Notes: generated from the sequence alone by a model not told the origin. Shown: positions 32,755 through 44,065, counted from the first letter of the stretch. The stretch: 64,000 bases of DNA from Armigeres subalbatus (GCF_024139115.2 NC_085141.1:37640120-37704119); one strand, 5' to 3'. Made by a program: numbers and translations.

Positions 32755-33681
32755 TTGTTGGATTGGATTTGTACTGGATTTGGATTGGATTTGGATTGGA
32801 TTTGGATTGGATTTGGATTGGATTTGGATTGGATTTGGACTGGATTTGGATTTGGATTGGATTTGGATTGGATTTGGATTGAATTTGGATTGGATTTGGA
32901 TTGGATTTGGATTGGATTTGGATTGGATTTGGATTGGATTTGGATTGGATTTGGATTGGATTTGGATTGGATTTGGATTGGATTTGATTGGTTTGGATTG
33001 GTTTGGATTGGTTTGGATTGGTTTGGATTGGTTTGGATTGGTTTGGATTGGATTTGGATTGGTTTGGATTGGTTTGATTGGTTTGGATTGGATTTGATTG
33101 GTTTGGATTGGTTTGGTTGGATTTGGATTGGTTTGGATTGGTTTGGATTGGTTTGGATTGGTTTGGATTGGTTTGGATTGGTTTGGATTGGTTTGGATTG
33201 GTTTGGATTGGTTTGGATTGGTTTGGATTGGATTTGGATTGGTTTGGATTGGTTTGGATTGGATTTGGATTGGTTTGGATTGATTTGGATTGGTTTGGAT
33301 TGGTTGGATTGGTTTGGATTGGTTGGATTGGTTTGGATTGGTTTGGATTGGATTGGATTGGATTGGTTTGGATTGGTTTGGATTGGTTTGGATTGGTTTG
33401 GATTGGTTTGGATTGGTTTGGATTGGTTTGGATTGGTTGGATTGGTTTGGGTTGATTTGGGTTGGTTTGGATTGGTTTGGATTGGTTTGGATTAGATTTG
33501 GATTGGTTTGGATTGGATTTGGATTGGTTTGGATTGGTTTGGATTGGTTTGGATTGGTTTGGATTGGTTTGGATTGATTTGGATTGGTTTGGATTGGATT
33601 TGGATTGGTTTGGATTGGTTTGGATTGGATTTGGATTGGATTTGGATTGGATTTGGATTGGATTTGGATTGGATTTGGATC
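32755..33681 (+). repeat. GGATTTGGATT (11-bp) and GGTTTGGATT (10-bp) array
   Basis: From about 32760 to 32985 the period is 11 (GGATTTGGATT). From 32985 to about 33600 it is mainly 10 (GGTTTGGATT) with single-base slips and 5-bp half units. The 11-mer returns at 33590-33681. Because neither period is a multiple of three and the unit lacks stops on this strand, long open frames run in all three forward frames (for example 280 codons from 32653). These are by-products of the repeat, not genes. Confidence 0.95.
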
Positions 33682-33696
33682 AGCGTGGAATAATTT

Positions 33697-33780
33697 TCAG
33701 TGCAAAACGTAAACAAACTAGCATAAGTTCCATACAAAAATCCAAGATGGCTGACTTGGAGACATTGGCAAGTCAGATCA
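33697..33780 (-). repeat. Fragment shared with the 17.0-kb MITE
   Basis: TTTTCAGTGCAAAACGTAAA, CATACAAAAATCCAAGATGG and the bases between correspond, inverted, to the centre of the 8-bp-TSD MITE at 16986-17167. The MITE ends themselves are not present here. Confidence 0.65.
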
Positions 33781-33900
33781 CCTCCCAATAAAAGCATCCT
33801 GGCTATGACTCTGCCTCTTCTGGTCAGATCTCCGCAGCGTACACACACATCCAGGGAGAGTCTCTTTCATAATTTCGTTTCGGTCATTTAGGGCTACACA

Positions 33901-34418
33901 ATCACAATTCTGCGTGGTGGGAGACATTCAATAGATTCTTCCTCTGCGTTGGTGGGACCGCTCGGAATAACCACAAGCGCTCGAGAAGTTTGATTTCATT
34001 AAGAATAGATATCGGCCCATGATTAAAACCTGTTTATTGATACTATTCCGAATACGGTTTATAGATTTTGCTAATGTTTGATTAACATTTACAGTTACAT
34101 AGTGAAATAGACGTGTGTTCAACAAGAGTAGTGGTATAGTGGTAATAGTATTGATGATTTGTATTACAAGCGAAATAGGGTTCTTGGAAATGGTACTTCC
34201 AAATGCACCGGCAGTGATCGTTCACTCATTTTGAGAGAATATCCCCATTACAGATAATTTTTCGTTTAAGAACAAGGTGCCGGTCAGTTATTTTTAGAGA
34301 AGAGGGGAGATGTGTGGCATTGGACAGGACTATCAACATGAACAATCCTAATATCCCTCTATTTCTTAGTCCACTTGACAGATCATAGTAATCATATACA
34401 TTCGCATTAAATCAGTCC
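33901..34418. other. Unassigned stretch
   Basis: No gene recognised. GTAGTGGTATAGTGGTA at about 34128 resembles a tRNA box A region, but no acceptable box B follows. Confidence 0.35.
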
Positions 34419-35011
34419 TACACTCAAAATAATTGTCACTTAAATTCCACTATAAAAAGTCATGTAGACTTTGAAAATCGAAACTTTCATCGGCCTTACT
34501 GGAATCAAATAGATCTTACTCAAATCACAAGTGAATCTTAATAAGAAATGTAGTGGAATTCATTAGAAAACATAGAAAATAATATCTATATACTCTTCTA
34601 GTGAATTCTACTCAAAATGAATGTATGAAAAATATATGAGTGGGGTTCTCATAGCGAAATGTATGTTTATTAACAATCGCTAATGAAACATTCTGCAAAA
34701 GCATTATGAGAACGATTTGCGAAGCAAAATGTTTGAGTATGAAATAGTTTTCTACTCCTATTTTTGCCCTCGTCCGCTTCTAGTGGACTGGTGGGAATAG
34801 GGATACTATAGAATAAAATTATCAAAGTTTCACTTAAAATTTAAGTACATGGCGAAACAAAAATTCACTTAAATTTTATTTTATTTTCTAGTGAATTGAG
34901 AATAATGAGTGCCATCACTAATAAATCATTTAACTTTTACACACGAAACTACATGGAAAATATCTGCATATGTTTTCAAGTAGCTTCTAAGTGAACATAA
35001 TTTTGAGTGTA
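34419..35011. mobile_element. 589-bp TA-flanked MITE (CACTCAAAAT ends)
   Basis: The element is 34421-35009, TA on both sides. Left end CACTCAAAATAATTGTCACT; reversed right end CACTCAAAATTATGTTCACT (19 of 22 identical over the repeat). CACTTAAATTT and TAGTGAATT motifs recur internally. No coding capacity; mariner-like by target and layout. Confidence 0.8.
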
Positions 35012-35154
35012 CCTTTCTCACGAGGGGAGTCACGAGTGTAAGCAAAGCAATTACACAATGATCACTATTTTACATGAAACGAGAAGAATATACCTTACGT
35101 ATTACAATTTAGAATCTCCTCGTTGCCAAGTTTTTGTTTTTGTATTTTGACTAC

Positions 35155-35361
35155 TGTGAGGGTGAGATATATTAGGAGTTGGGCAATCCACTTTTAGAGT
35201 GCATTGATGACAGATATGCAAATATCGTATTACGGTTTTGGTTGCCAACACTAACCAGTAAATAGCAGGCCATGACTTCGCCTCTTTCCTCGTGGAACGG
35301 AGTCGCACGCGGGATTAGACAGCACACCCCGTGATAGCTCGTTCGGCAGAACTAGGCCGCA
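35155..35361 (+). repeat. 5' LTR of element II
   Basis: 207 bp, TG...CA, about 97% identical to the 3' LTR by eye apart from a 7-bp gap near 35304. It contains a segment (GCCATGACTTCGCCTCTTTC) that also aligns with the LTR-like ends of structures I and III. Confidence 0.88.
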
Positions 35362-35365
35362 TATT

Positions 35366-35380
35366 TGGCGATCCTGCCAG
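35366..35380 (+). promoter_or_regulatory. Primer-binding site of element II
   Basis: TGGCGATCCTGCCAG starts with the TGG complementary to a tRNA CCA end and lies 4 bp past the LTR's CA. The identical 15-mer follows the LTR-like segments at 32578-32592 and 43514-43528. The tRNA species was not identified. Confidence 0.7.
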
Positions 35381-35446
35381 GTTGTTCCTGGTTCGAAATA
35401 ATTGTTTTGTAAGTATCCTGTGAGCGTGATTGGGACATTGTTTTTT

Positions 35447-36120
35447 CATCGGTTTCGACTTGTTATGTCGAAGACGCTCTGGAAGAGCGTCGGATTAATA
35501 AATTTGCTCATTGGTTTCGATTTGTAGTGTCGAAGACGCTCTGGAAGAGCATTGGATAAAATGATTTGCACATCGGTTTCGATTTGTGATGTCGAAGACG
35601 CTCTGGAAAAGCGTCGAATTAAATGATTTGCACATCGGTTTCGACTTGTGATGTCGAAGACGCTCTGGAAGAGTGTCGAATTGAATGATTTGCACATCGG
35701 TTTCGACTTGTGATGTCGAAGATGCTCTGGAAGAGCGTCGGATTGATAAATTTGCACATCGGTTTCGACTTGTGATGTCGAAGACGCTCTGTAAAAGCGT
35801 CGGATTGAATGTTTTGTCTATCGGATTCGACTTGTGATGTTGAAGACGCTGTAGGAAGCGTCGGAATGAATGATTTGCTCATCGGTTTGGACTTGTAGTG
35901 TCGAAGACGCTCTGGAAGAGCGTCGGATAAAATGATTTGCACATCGGTTTCGGAAGAGCGCCAGCATAAATGATTTGTTTTCTCATCGGTTTCGACATGT
36001 GATGTCGAAGCTGCTGTGATAGAACGCTGGATCGAATGTTTTGGCTTGTGACGTCGCAGACGCTCTGGAAGAACGCCGAAAAAAAAAGTTATTTGTTTTC
36101 TCATTGGTTTGACTTGAACG
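35447..36120 (+). repeat. 62-bp tandem array with internal hairpins
   Basis: CATCGGTTTCGA or a close variant starts at 35447, 35509, 35571, 35633, 35695, 35757, 35819 and about 35880: a 62-base period for the first seven units, then decay to about 36120. Most units include GACGCTCTGGAAGAGCGTC, a 7-bp stem with a 5-base loop. Minus-strand open frames across it (up to 161 codons, with LPERLRHHKSKPMCK repeats) shift frame each unit and are not credible genes. Confidence 0.92.
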
Positions 36121-37398
36121 AGTTAAAATGTCGAAAGAAATCTGGAGTAGCGCCGAGACAAATGATTCATTTTCTCATCGGTTTCCACTTGTAATATTGA
36201 AAGTGCCAGATTGCATGATTTGTTGTTCTTATCGGTTTCGACTAAACATGATTTTTTTTTTCGGAATAAATGATTTGTTTTCCCATCGGTTTTCTGCTTG
36301 TGTTGTCAAAGGTGGAAGAGTATCGGATTGTTGCAGCTTTTGATGGTGAAGGTTGTGTGAAAGAGGGGCAGATTGTTCACGTCAAAGCAACGTTAATGCG
36401 GATCAGCAGAACACAACTATTTGGATTTGGATTTTGAAGGTGTTGTGTGAGAGTACCAAACTTATTGGCTTGAGCTTGAAGGGCATAGTATGTTTGGCGA
36501 ACCTCCGCTATTGTTTTGATTTTCCCTTTGGAAGGCTATCAAATTGTATTGGATATGGACTGCTGGATCGAATTTTATTGGTATTGGCTGGAAATATTTG
36601 CAAAAAAAAAAAATAGAAGGAATACAGCTGGAGGATCATGAATCTGAAAAAGTTGACATTTTCAGAAAGTTAAAAAAGGCTGGATTAATTTGCTTAGTAT
36701 ATGTATTTGCGTATTTGTATGTGGACTTTGAATTGAAATATTGAACTTGGATTGTTTTTGATATTGGTTTTCAATGAAACAATTGATTTTTGATAATGGG
36801 TGAGGTAACATGATTATTAGATTTGAAAATTGGAATTAGCTTGGTTGCAAATATTTAATATTATTTTAGAATCAACTTTTGGTTATAAGCTAGAAATTGT
36901 ATTTGAAAGATGGAGTTGGATTAGAATGTTAGTTGTAAAAATTGGATGGATAAAATACATAACCATGCAATGGCAGGCATAAATAAAACTTTCAATTAAT
37001 TACTGTGGAAATGCTAAAGAACACATAAATAGTAAACCGAGAACTAGTTGTAATGCAGAGCCATGGAAGATGAGGAGAATGAAAAAAAAACTTGATCATT
37101 TTATATGAATGTTTGATTTTAGTATTCCATTATAAAAACGTTCCAATATTGGTCTGGGAATAAAACTTTGTTCATGGAATAGGAATATTGGATTTGCTTT
37201 TCGAATTCATACAATAGATTTGAGTATCAGATTGGAAAATCATATTGAAATATTTGAATTCCAATTTGAATTAGAATGATTTGAATATAGGAATTGAGTA
37301 CGGATATTGGATACTGGATTGTAAAATTAGAAAAAATATGCGATGTAAATAGTTGTTTATGGAAATCCTAAGTCAATGGTTTTTTTCTCTTTTTTATT
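36121..37398. other. AT-rich interior of LTR element II
   Basis: No gag, protease, RT or integrase motif on either strand. Short TTGGATT- and TATTGGATT-like patches recall the arrays of structures I and III. 36975-37060 includes TTTCAATTAATTACTGTGGAAATGCTA, similar to the 3' half of the SINE at 31735. Confidence 0.6.
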
Positions 37399-37414
37399 GA
37401 GAGAAGAAGGGGAA

Positions 37415-37628
37415 TGTGAGGGTGAGATATATTAGGAGTTGGGCAATCCACTTTTAGAGTGCATTGATGACAGATAAGCAAATATCGTATAACGGTTTTG
37501 GTTGCCAACACTAACCAGTAAATAGCAGGCCATGATTTTGCCTCTTTCCTCGTGGGACAACGAACGGAGTCGCACGCGCGATTAGACAGCACACCCCGTG
37601 ATAGCTCGTTCGGCAGAACTAGGCCGCA
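37415..37628 (+). repeat. 3' LTR of element II
   Basis: 214 bp, partner of 35155-35361, immediately preceded by the polypurine tract at 37399-37414. Confidence 0.88.
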
Positions 37629-37912
37629 TTAACTACCAACTGCTTTTTACCTGAGCTTAGGCCCAGTTAAAAATCAATCTAGTAAAAAGGCACACGGTTA
37701 GTGAAATGTTGCTGTACTCGAACGCATATAATATTACAAAATGTTATCTGTAAAATAGGCAAGGAACAAATTACAAGATGTGCTAACGTAAGAGGCTCAG
37801 GATAATTATAGGAGCTGAAGCAGTTATAAAAACATTATTTATAAAGCAATAACGATTCAGTCAGTATTTCAATGACCCTTAGAGGAAAAAAACGTTCAAT
37901 AATGCGGCTATA

Positions 37913-38142
37913 AAGCAAGACCATGCGGAGGGTTGCCCGGTGCCGGTCTAGGCAATTTTCGGATTTGAAATTGTCTCGACTTCCCTGGGCATAAAAGTAT
38001 CATTATGCTAGCCTCACGATATACGAATGCAAAAATGGTAACCTGGCTTAGAAACCTTGCAGTTAAAAACTTAATGAACACTAAGCTGCGAGGCGGCTCT
38101 GTCCCAGTGTGGGGATGTAATGACAATAAGAAGAAGAAGAAT
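37913..38142 (+). mobile_element. Feilai-like SINE with damaged promoter
   Basis: Same family as 1-233, opposite strand. Here the head keeps GCGGCTATAAAGCAAGACCATGC, but box B is deleted: the sequence jumps from GGAGGGTTGCCC directly to GGTGCCGGTCTAGG. The body is intact through CTAAGCTGCGAGGCGGCTCT and GGGGATGTAATGACAATAAG to an (AAG)n tail at 38128-38142. Confidence 0.85.
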
Positions 38143-38343
38143 GCCAGAGTTCAATATTTGAATATTGTAGCATCGTCTGCTTACCCTATAAAGAAGACCA
38201 ATGGCATCGAATACTTAGAATCAGTACAAAAACAGCTCTGCTCTACGAGTCAGTGGATGGACTGCTACCAAGCTTGAGCCTGGAATGGGTAAATTACAAG
38301 AGAGAGCCACGGGCAGAAACGCTCTTAAATAAAGACAATCAAA

Positions 38344-38580
38344 TAAGGATTGTTCGTTAAAGAAAGTGGACACCTGTTTTTCAAAGGAACATGTTTATTT
38401 TGGAACAAATTTATAAGGTTGCTTTATATAAATGACAATCAAAATATATATGAACGAATTCACGTGATTTTGAATATTAATAATAAAATACCAATGAAAT
38501 AAAATTACCAATTTTTCGTTAAGTTTTAACCTTAAACCATTCATAAAAAGGTGTCCACTTACTTTAATGAACAGTCCTTA
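38344..38580. mobile_element. 233-bp TA-flanked MITE
   Basis: The element is 38346-38578 with TA on both sides. Left end AGGATTGTTCGTTAAAGAAA followed by GTGGACACC; reversed right end AGGACTGTTCATTAAAGTAA followed by GTGGACACC. About 30-bp ends with few mismatches; AT-rich interior. Tc1/mariner-type by target and end structure. Confidence 0.85.
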
Positions 38581-41340
38581 CGTACAGGAGAAATAGACCG
38601 GAAGTGAACTTATCTACGTTTTCTAAATTCATGGCCGATTTGCTGACAAGCAGCTAGCAAAAATGCAGTGTTTAATAAGCAGTACACCAAGTAACTGCCA
38701 ATTTTATGGAAAAATATTCGCGTTATTAATTAAATTATCAGACTTGTATAGCCAAAACATTTCAAAATTTTCAATAAATTTCTCACATTAGTGCACCTAC
38801 TGTCAGTGCGAAATTGTTAACAGTTCCCTCAAATTCCAGCGAAAAAAACTTTTTCTGAAGTTGCTTCAAAAACTGTCGTCAGCCCCAAGTAGGAGATGAT
38901 CGAACCGTGAAGACAAACCGGAACAGGGGAGCTTTCTCTGAGCCGATTGTTTGTGAAGTTTGATACCCATTAAATGACGATAACAGCCAAGCAAGCCGAC
39001 GCAAAACATAGCCTCACGAAAAGTAGTCCAATTAGCGAGATTTACTCCAAATGGATGCCCATCGACGAAATGGAGTGGTAGCGCGCGTCACGGATACTGA
39101 GGGAAAAGGGATAATGAGCTTCGTCAACTGTTTGATGTTACTGCGGCTTTGGCAATTGTTAACTGTTATTAGTGTCACTTCCTTAACAGTGATGATGCGT
39201 GCTTTCCGGTGGAATTCGTCCTGGGTTATGACGAAAAGTTGTATTTTGAAATACTCATACAAGCAAGACGCTTCATTATCACACGATTTAGTTCAGTTGT
39301 TATCAAATTAAACTTCCATAAGGCAACAAAGGTGTTAATTTGCAATGGAATGGCGTTCATGATGTTTTTTGCTTGGACTGTGGAAACATATTGCTTAAAA
39401 TTGTTTGAACCTTAGCCCCAGATGGGCAGTTGCCCAGCCTTCTTTTACAGGCTTTGCCGCACTAATAATTATTCAGAGATGTGTTATAAAATTGGCACCA
39501 TTTGTTTTCATTCGCTCTATCGTAGCTCTAACTTTTCTTTGCTCTTTTATCAACTTCCAGAATGAATTCCATGTGACGTTGACGGCTCATGACATTGGTT
39601 AGAATGGAAGATGGCGATTTCAAGCGATTCTGCTCTTCAACAAAACCACAGATAACAGAGATAATTAGGCTGGTATCCGACACGTGTGTAATATCAGCAA
39701 CCGTTAGATGGCTATTTTATGTCTAAATAAATCAATTTTTATCCGAAAACATCGTCAAAAATCGGCAACTTCTCTAGATGCGCGACAAACAATCATTGTC
39801 CTATTCTGTTGCAGTTTTGGACAATCGCTTGTTGCGAGCTGAGTATGTCCTGACCTTTACAAGAAAGGACAATGTTGTTATCATTGGCAATGGTTTAGCT
39901 TTCATTCACCGCTGAGAAACTTTACTTTTCACAAGTTTCAATTGGGATGCTTTGGCAAATGAAAACGATTGCTGATATTGCGCTCTATAAATAACAGGAA
40001 CGGACTCAGAAGTGTGACGGCAGGAATAATCTCATGAACAGTTCAAAACGTAAGCCCAGACTTGCCAGCTTCACAATCATCAAAGTAATAAACGACAGAT
40101 TCCTTGTACATGTGGGACACAAATATATTCAACCTACATGGCCATTCTTTTAACTGAAACCGTCCTCGGTTCCTCGCCGGGAGAATAGGGACAAAGCCAG
40201 GAACGGTGCCAAAGCAAGTCGTAAAACCAAGTCGTGAATATTAAATCTAGCATTCCTCCGGAGCGATGCCAGCCGCACACCATCCCCATTGACCTTCTGG
40301 AGCACACCGGAAAGATTCCGGCATGGCTCTCTTTGTCCGCTTCTTCTCGGGTGTTAACTCGAACAACCCTGACGAAACTCTTCCCTCTTTTTTTTAAAGC
40401 TCTCTATATCCCATAAAATGCACTTTTGACCAAAACCGCAGCATCAGACACATGCACCTCACTCGTACCGAACTGTATGTATATGTAGACGAGATGAAGC
40501 CCTTCTTTATGCAATCCCCTCATTTCATATTCAAACCACGGCTGTGACCCGTTCCTTCGTTTCTTATAATTTTGCGCAAAGTTTTCCATGGTACAATGTT
40601 ATTAGACAAGATGGGAAGCTTCTATACCGATTCCGGAACTGGAATACTTTGTGTTCATTGTCCGGATGGCATTGCATTGCTCACTCACGTTCCCGAATGT
40701 TCGGGACGTACCAACCGAACGTAGTCTGTTACAAAATCCAGTTCAATTTTCAGAGATCTGGTTCGCATAATATAAACATACTGGTTGGAAAAGAAAGATA
40801 AACTCGGGAGGATTATTATGGACAAATTGTTGGCAGAAGGTGGCACTAGTCGGTGGTCAAACAGTGAAAATCAAAAAAAAATAGGAGCAAACGATACCAA
40901 GGATGTTTGATAACGCAGTTTGGTTTTGGTCAAGCGGTATTTAAAAAGGTGTGGACAATGAGGTAGATCGAGACATTGCTAAAATTATCCTATAATAAGT
41001 GTCTCCAATATATATATAAAAGAAAAAAAAACGGACAAAGAAAGAGGTGAAGATTTTTAAACAAAAACAAAGAAGAATTAGGTGCATAATAGCTAATAAA
41101 TGCACTGTTGCTTCCCAAAAAATCATTGTATTTTTTTTCGGATTTTCCACGAAAAACACTATGAAATTTCTATGGGAACTTTTTTGAAATTTTGCGGGGT
41201 TTTCCAGAATTTCCATTTTTAAAATTCTTTAGAGTTTCTACGAGTCATTTTTTTTTTTCGGAAAACTGTTGTTGAACGGGAGCCTTTCGCAACTTTTCGG
41301 AATTTCTGTGGATTTTATGAGTAGTGCCTGTGGATTATAT
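38581..41340. other. Long unassigned stretch
   Basis: Open frames here are short and carry no motif I know. 40985-41030 has a short (AT)n run with A-tracts, and 41110-41330 contains loose AATTTCTATGGGAAC/TTTCCAG-type repeats akin to the aattcc minisatellite. No RNA gene recognised. Confidence 0.4.
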
Positions 41341-41600
41341 TGACCCGTAACGCTGGGTAGACACCTTTACGTGGTGTGTTATGGGGTAAGATCTACCACG
41401 GTTGCATTGCCAGTTACAGGCAAATCCTGACCCAACGAATATTTTCCTCATTATCCAGCTCCGTGGTATTTATGAGGGTGTCACTAAGTCGGGGGCCTTT
41501 CATCAAGTAAGTACTAGATTAACACTTCCTTCCTCTTCAAAGTTACGGTGAAGATGGGCGTGGCCAGGAGTAGTAATCCTCATGCTTTTGTTGTTTTTGT
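41341..41600 (+). repeat. Dispersed repeat with GGTAAGATCTACCA
   Basis: TAGACACCTTTACGTGGTGTGTTATGGGGTAAGATCTACCA parallels 21048-21095 in the centre of the TTAA element. The downstream part (CTTCCTTCCTCTTCAAAG..., GGCGTGGCCAGGA) resembles the 3' part of the SINE at 43026 (CTTCCCCTTCCTCAGTATTC, GGACGTGGCCAGGA). Confidence 0.55.
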
Positions 41601-41734
41601 TTAAGACTGGAATCAAGCATCACTCCCCTTCTTGATTTGTGATTGCATTCTAGATAAGGATCTCAAAAGTAAAACAGTGTCGAACCACACCGTAACAATG
41701 CTAATGCTAATGCTAAATTTATCAGTAGTGCCCA

Positions 41735-42400
41735 TAATTTTTCGGAGATTCCTCATAAATATTCAAAAAGGAGAGCGGCGTTTCGCCGAAAGTCATTCAG
41801 TGGAAAGCCGAATTCCGTATAGCAAATTGAACGTTTGGACAAAAATGGTCATTAGATCCAAAACGGTTTGGCTGAAAATATCGTTTGACCGAAAGTGAAA
41901 TACGGCGAAAAATTCGATTGACCTAACAGGTATTCTTCTTATTCTACTATGGTTCTACATTCCAACTGGAAGTAGGCCTGCTATTCAACTTAGTATTCTA
42001 TTAGCATTTCCTCAGTTATTAATTGACAGCTTTTCTATGCTCGCCATTTCCATTTTCGGTCTTTACGTCTATTTTAGCCAAATGGGCCCTTTGCCAAATG
42101 ACCATTTCGGTTAAATGACTAATTGTTTGATAAATTGTTCGGCCAAATGATAATTTGGCTTGGCAGCTTTCGACCTTGTCACCTTCGGCTGAGGACTATC
42201 AGTCAAACGGCCATTTTCATCGTTTGACTGAAAGTCATTCTGCGGAATGCCATTTTATAGAATGCCTGTTGGCCAAATGGCATGATAAGCCGAAAAACAT
42301 CTAACTGGATTCCATATGGCCGAAACGGTTATCAGGTCCCAAAAGTCATTTGGCGAAAAGTGACATACGGCTAAAACTAATTTGTTCTTCAAATTCGGGA
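41735..42400. repeat. TTTGGCC/TTCGGCC minisatellite field with a nested SINE fragment
   Basis: Degenerate 15-20 base units such as CATTTGGC.GAAA and GTTTGACCGAAAGT fill this stretch in mixed orientation. At 41930-42055 it is interrupted by a reversed copy of the 3' half of the SINE at 31735, including the AAGAA-type tail at its left edge. Confidence 0.75.
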
Positions 42401-43025
42401 AATTTTTGGAATAGAAAGTGGATTTTGTTTTCGATGGAATAAAAGAAGCTCTGAAATCCAGACTTGTGCATTATTTCTTCCGCTGCATTAGCTTTCAGGA
42501 AGTAGCAGAGGAGGACAATGACCAGAAGAATTTAGACAAAAAAAAAAGGTTCTATTATGGAACTTATGAACAACTTCTTTTCTCCGTTTTCAGTGAATCC
42601 AACAGTTAGATTCAAGGAAACTAGAGGCTAGAACTCATAAACTAGATTGTGTAGGCATTTAAGAGCGGTTGCTTCGAAAGAGTCCAGTTTTTCGCATTTG
42701 GAAGAGGAAATCGTCTTTAGAAGGTTTTGTTTAGGTTATTGCAAATCGACGACAATCGCGAGCCAAACCGCCAATCAAGTTCGTATTCATCATGTGATGA
42801 ATCGCCGCCCCGCTAATCGAGAAGGAAAGATGAAAAAGAAACATTCACGTGTAAAACCCGCCATGTATCGGAATGGAATCTCCAGGTATGATGGAAAAGA
42901 TGTTTGTCAGAATTTGATGCGTTTTATCCGCGAAGCCGAATTTCCTGCCAAAATCGAAAGGTATCAGTGAATGGGAACTGTTAAAATTCGCGAATTATTT
43001 GTTTTATGGCCAAGCAAAGATCTAG
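42401..43025. other. Unassigned stretch
   Basis: A 107-codon open frame at 42647-42970 (plus) has a basic, Lys/Arg-rich middle (REGKMKKKHSRVKPAMYRNG) but no family I recognise. Confidence 0.35.
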
Positions 43026-43400
43026 TTTATAACTGAGAGCTTGATGGTCTAGTGGCTATCGCTTCTGCCTTATAAGCAGGAGGTCGTGGGTTAAATTCCA
43101 GACTCGCCCCTTTCCTACTTTGTATTTCTATCTTAGTTCTTTCTGTGTTTCACGTTCTACCAAAACGATTCCTACTGTTGTAAGCTTCCACACTAACAAT
43201 TCCAAAACCTCCCGAGGCATGAGAGGTCGTAGAGTTCTCTGCATCTTGCTTAAGTAGGTGTACAACTAACCATCCTTCCCCTTCCTCAGTATTCGCAAGG
43301 ACGTGGCCAGGACAGATCTCGACTATTGGAGAGTGCATTGCTTCCATCTAAGAGATAGTGATTGTGGGGTTTGAGTAGAATGCCTTCAGCGTGTCAATCG
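43026..43400 (+). mobile_element. tRNA-headed SINE, second family
   Basis: The head reads like a tRNA: box A TGGTCTAGTGGCTA (about 43046), a pairable anticodon arm TCTGC(CTTATAA)GCAGG, box B GGGTTAAATTCC (about 43090). A body follows with CTACTTTGTATTTCTATCTT, CACGTTCTACCAAAACGATT, GAGGTCGTAGAGTTCTCTGC and GGACGTGGCCAGGACAGATC, ending near GGGGTTTGAGTAGAATGCCT. The body is unlike the Feilai-like copies. A free-standing tRNA is unlikely because acceptor pairing is poor and the repeat body is attached. Confidence 0.7.
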
Positions 43401-43759
43401 GCAAGCAGCAAGCCATGATTTTGCCTCTTCCAGTCAGACCTCCACGGCGTGCACACGCATCCACGGGGAGTCGCCGTCATAACTTCGTTCCGGCCATTTA
43501 GGGCCACACATTTTGGCGATCCTGCCAGTCGATTTTTTGAATCCTGTTGCTGATTTCATGAGGTGAGTTGAATTCAATTGGTTAAATTGTGACGAGTAAT
43601 ATATTTCAGTTTACAAAATCACAAGGCGCGTCTCGAAGACCGTCGGAAAATGGTTTGTGGTTTGCTAAATCACATGACGCGTCGTCGGAAATTTATGGTG
43701 GCCCGTCTGAAAGACCGCTGGTAAGTCAACGTACATGAGACTACCAGTCGAGCTATTAT

Positions 43760-44065
43760 ATAACGAAATCTGAGAGAAATGGAGAAATATTCAATGCTGT
43801 ACTGTTCGCAACTGTTCGGAAAGCCAAATATATTATCTAGAAATGCATCTTGAAATGTACTGACTTAGTAGCCATAGCGGGATTACCTGTAGGAGCAGAT
43901 ATCTTGGAATTTAAAAAAAAAGGTTGCTGGATTTTACAAAGCTATTCTGAAGTTCGTATTTATTATGCGTAAGATTAGTTTGGAGTTAATGGCTAGCAGT
44001 ACTAGTTGATGGCAAATGGTTGATGGTGTACTATACGCGAAACTGAAAGTTGGATTAAATGTACG
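43760..44065. other. Filler between leader and array in structure III
   Basis: No coding motif or repeat recognised. Confidence 0.35.

Larger units (their letters stand above)
32483..33900 (+). mobile_element. LTR-flanked satellite element (non-autonomous LTR structure I)
   Basis: The ~95-base segment 32483-32574 (GCCATGAC...CTCTTCTGGTCAGATCTCC...GGGCCACACA) recurs at 33802-33900 in the same orientation, both ending in ACACA. Directly after the left copy comes TTTTGGCGATCCTGCCAG, with the presumptive tRNA primer-binding site TGGCGATCCTGCCAG at 32578-32592. Then follow a leader (TTGATTTCACGAGGTGAGTT) shared with 43550-43640, a long GGATTT-type array, and sequence with AATAAA (about 33787) before the right copy. 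No gag or pol. The shared segment behaves like the 3' part of an LTR; the LTR start is not identified. Confidence 0.6.
35155..37628 (+). mobile_element. Complete non-autonomous LTR retrotransposon carrying a 62-bp array (II)
   Basis: The 5' LTR 35155-35361 (207 bp) and 3' LTR 37415-37628 (214 bp) both begin TGTGAGGGTGAGATATATTA and end AACTAGGCCGCA (TG...CA). They differ by one 7-bp indel and a handful of substitutions. A primer-binding site TGGCGATCCTGCCAG (35366-35380) follows the 5' LTR, and a polypurine tract (GAGAGAAGAAGGGGAA, 37399-37414) abuts the 3' LTR. The 2-kb interior has no gag or pol: it holds a 62-bp tandem array and then AT-rich filler. ACTAC precedes the 5' LTR and recurs 3 bp after the 3' LTR, so the target duplication is uncertain. 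Mobilisation in trans by an autonomous LTR element is inferred. Confidence 0.88.

Noticed and set aside
32653..33577. Long open frames in the GGATTT array (up to 280 codons, WFGLVWIGLD repeats)
   Set aside because: All three forward frames are open because the 10/11-bp unit has no stop codon and is not a multiple of three; no initiation context or domain.
34125..34200. tRNA or SINE head at GTAGTGGTATAGTGGTA
   Set aside because: No convincing box B or acceptor stem; only a short box A-like resemblance.
35446..36104. Minus-strand 103- and 161-codon frames with LPERLRHHKSKPM repeats
   Set aside because: Created by the 62-bp array; the frame shifts every unit and codons are not conserved.
43040..43110. 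Functional tRNA gene
   Set aside because: Boxes A and B and an anticodon arm are present, but acceptor pairing is poor, box B deviates, and a SINE-like body follows.
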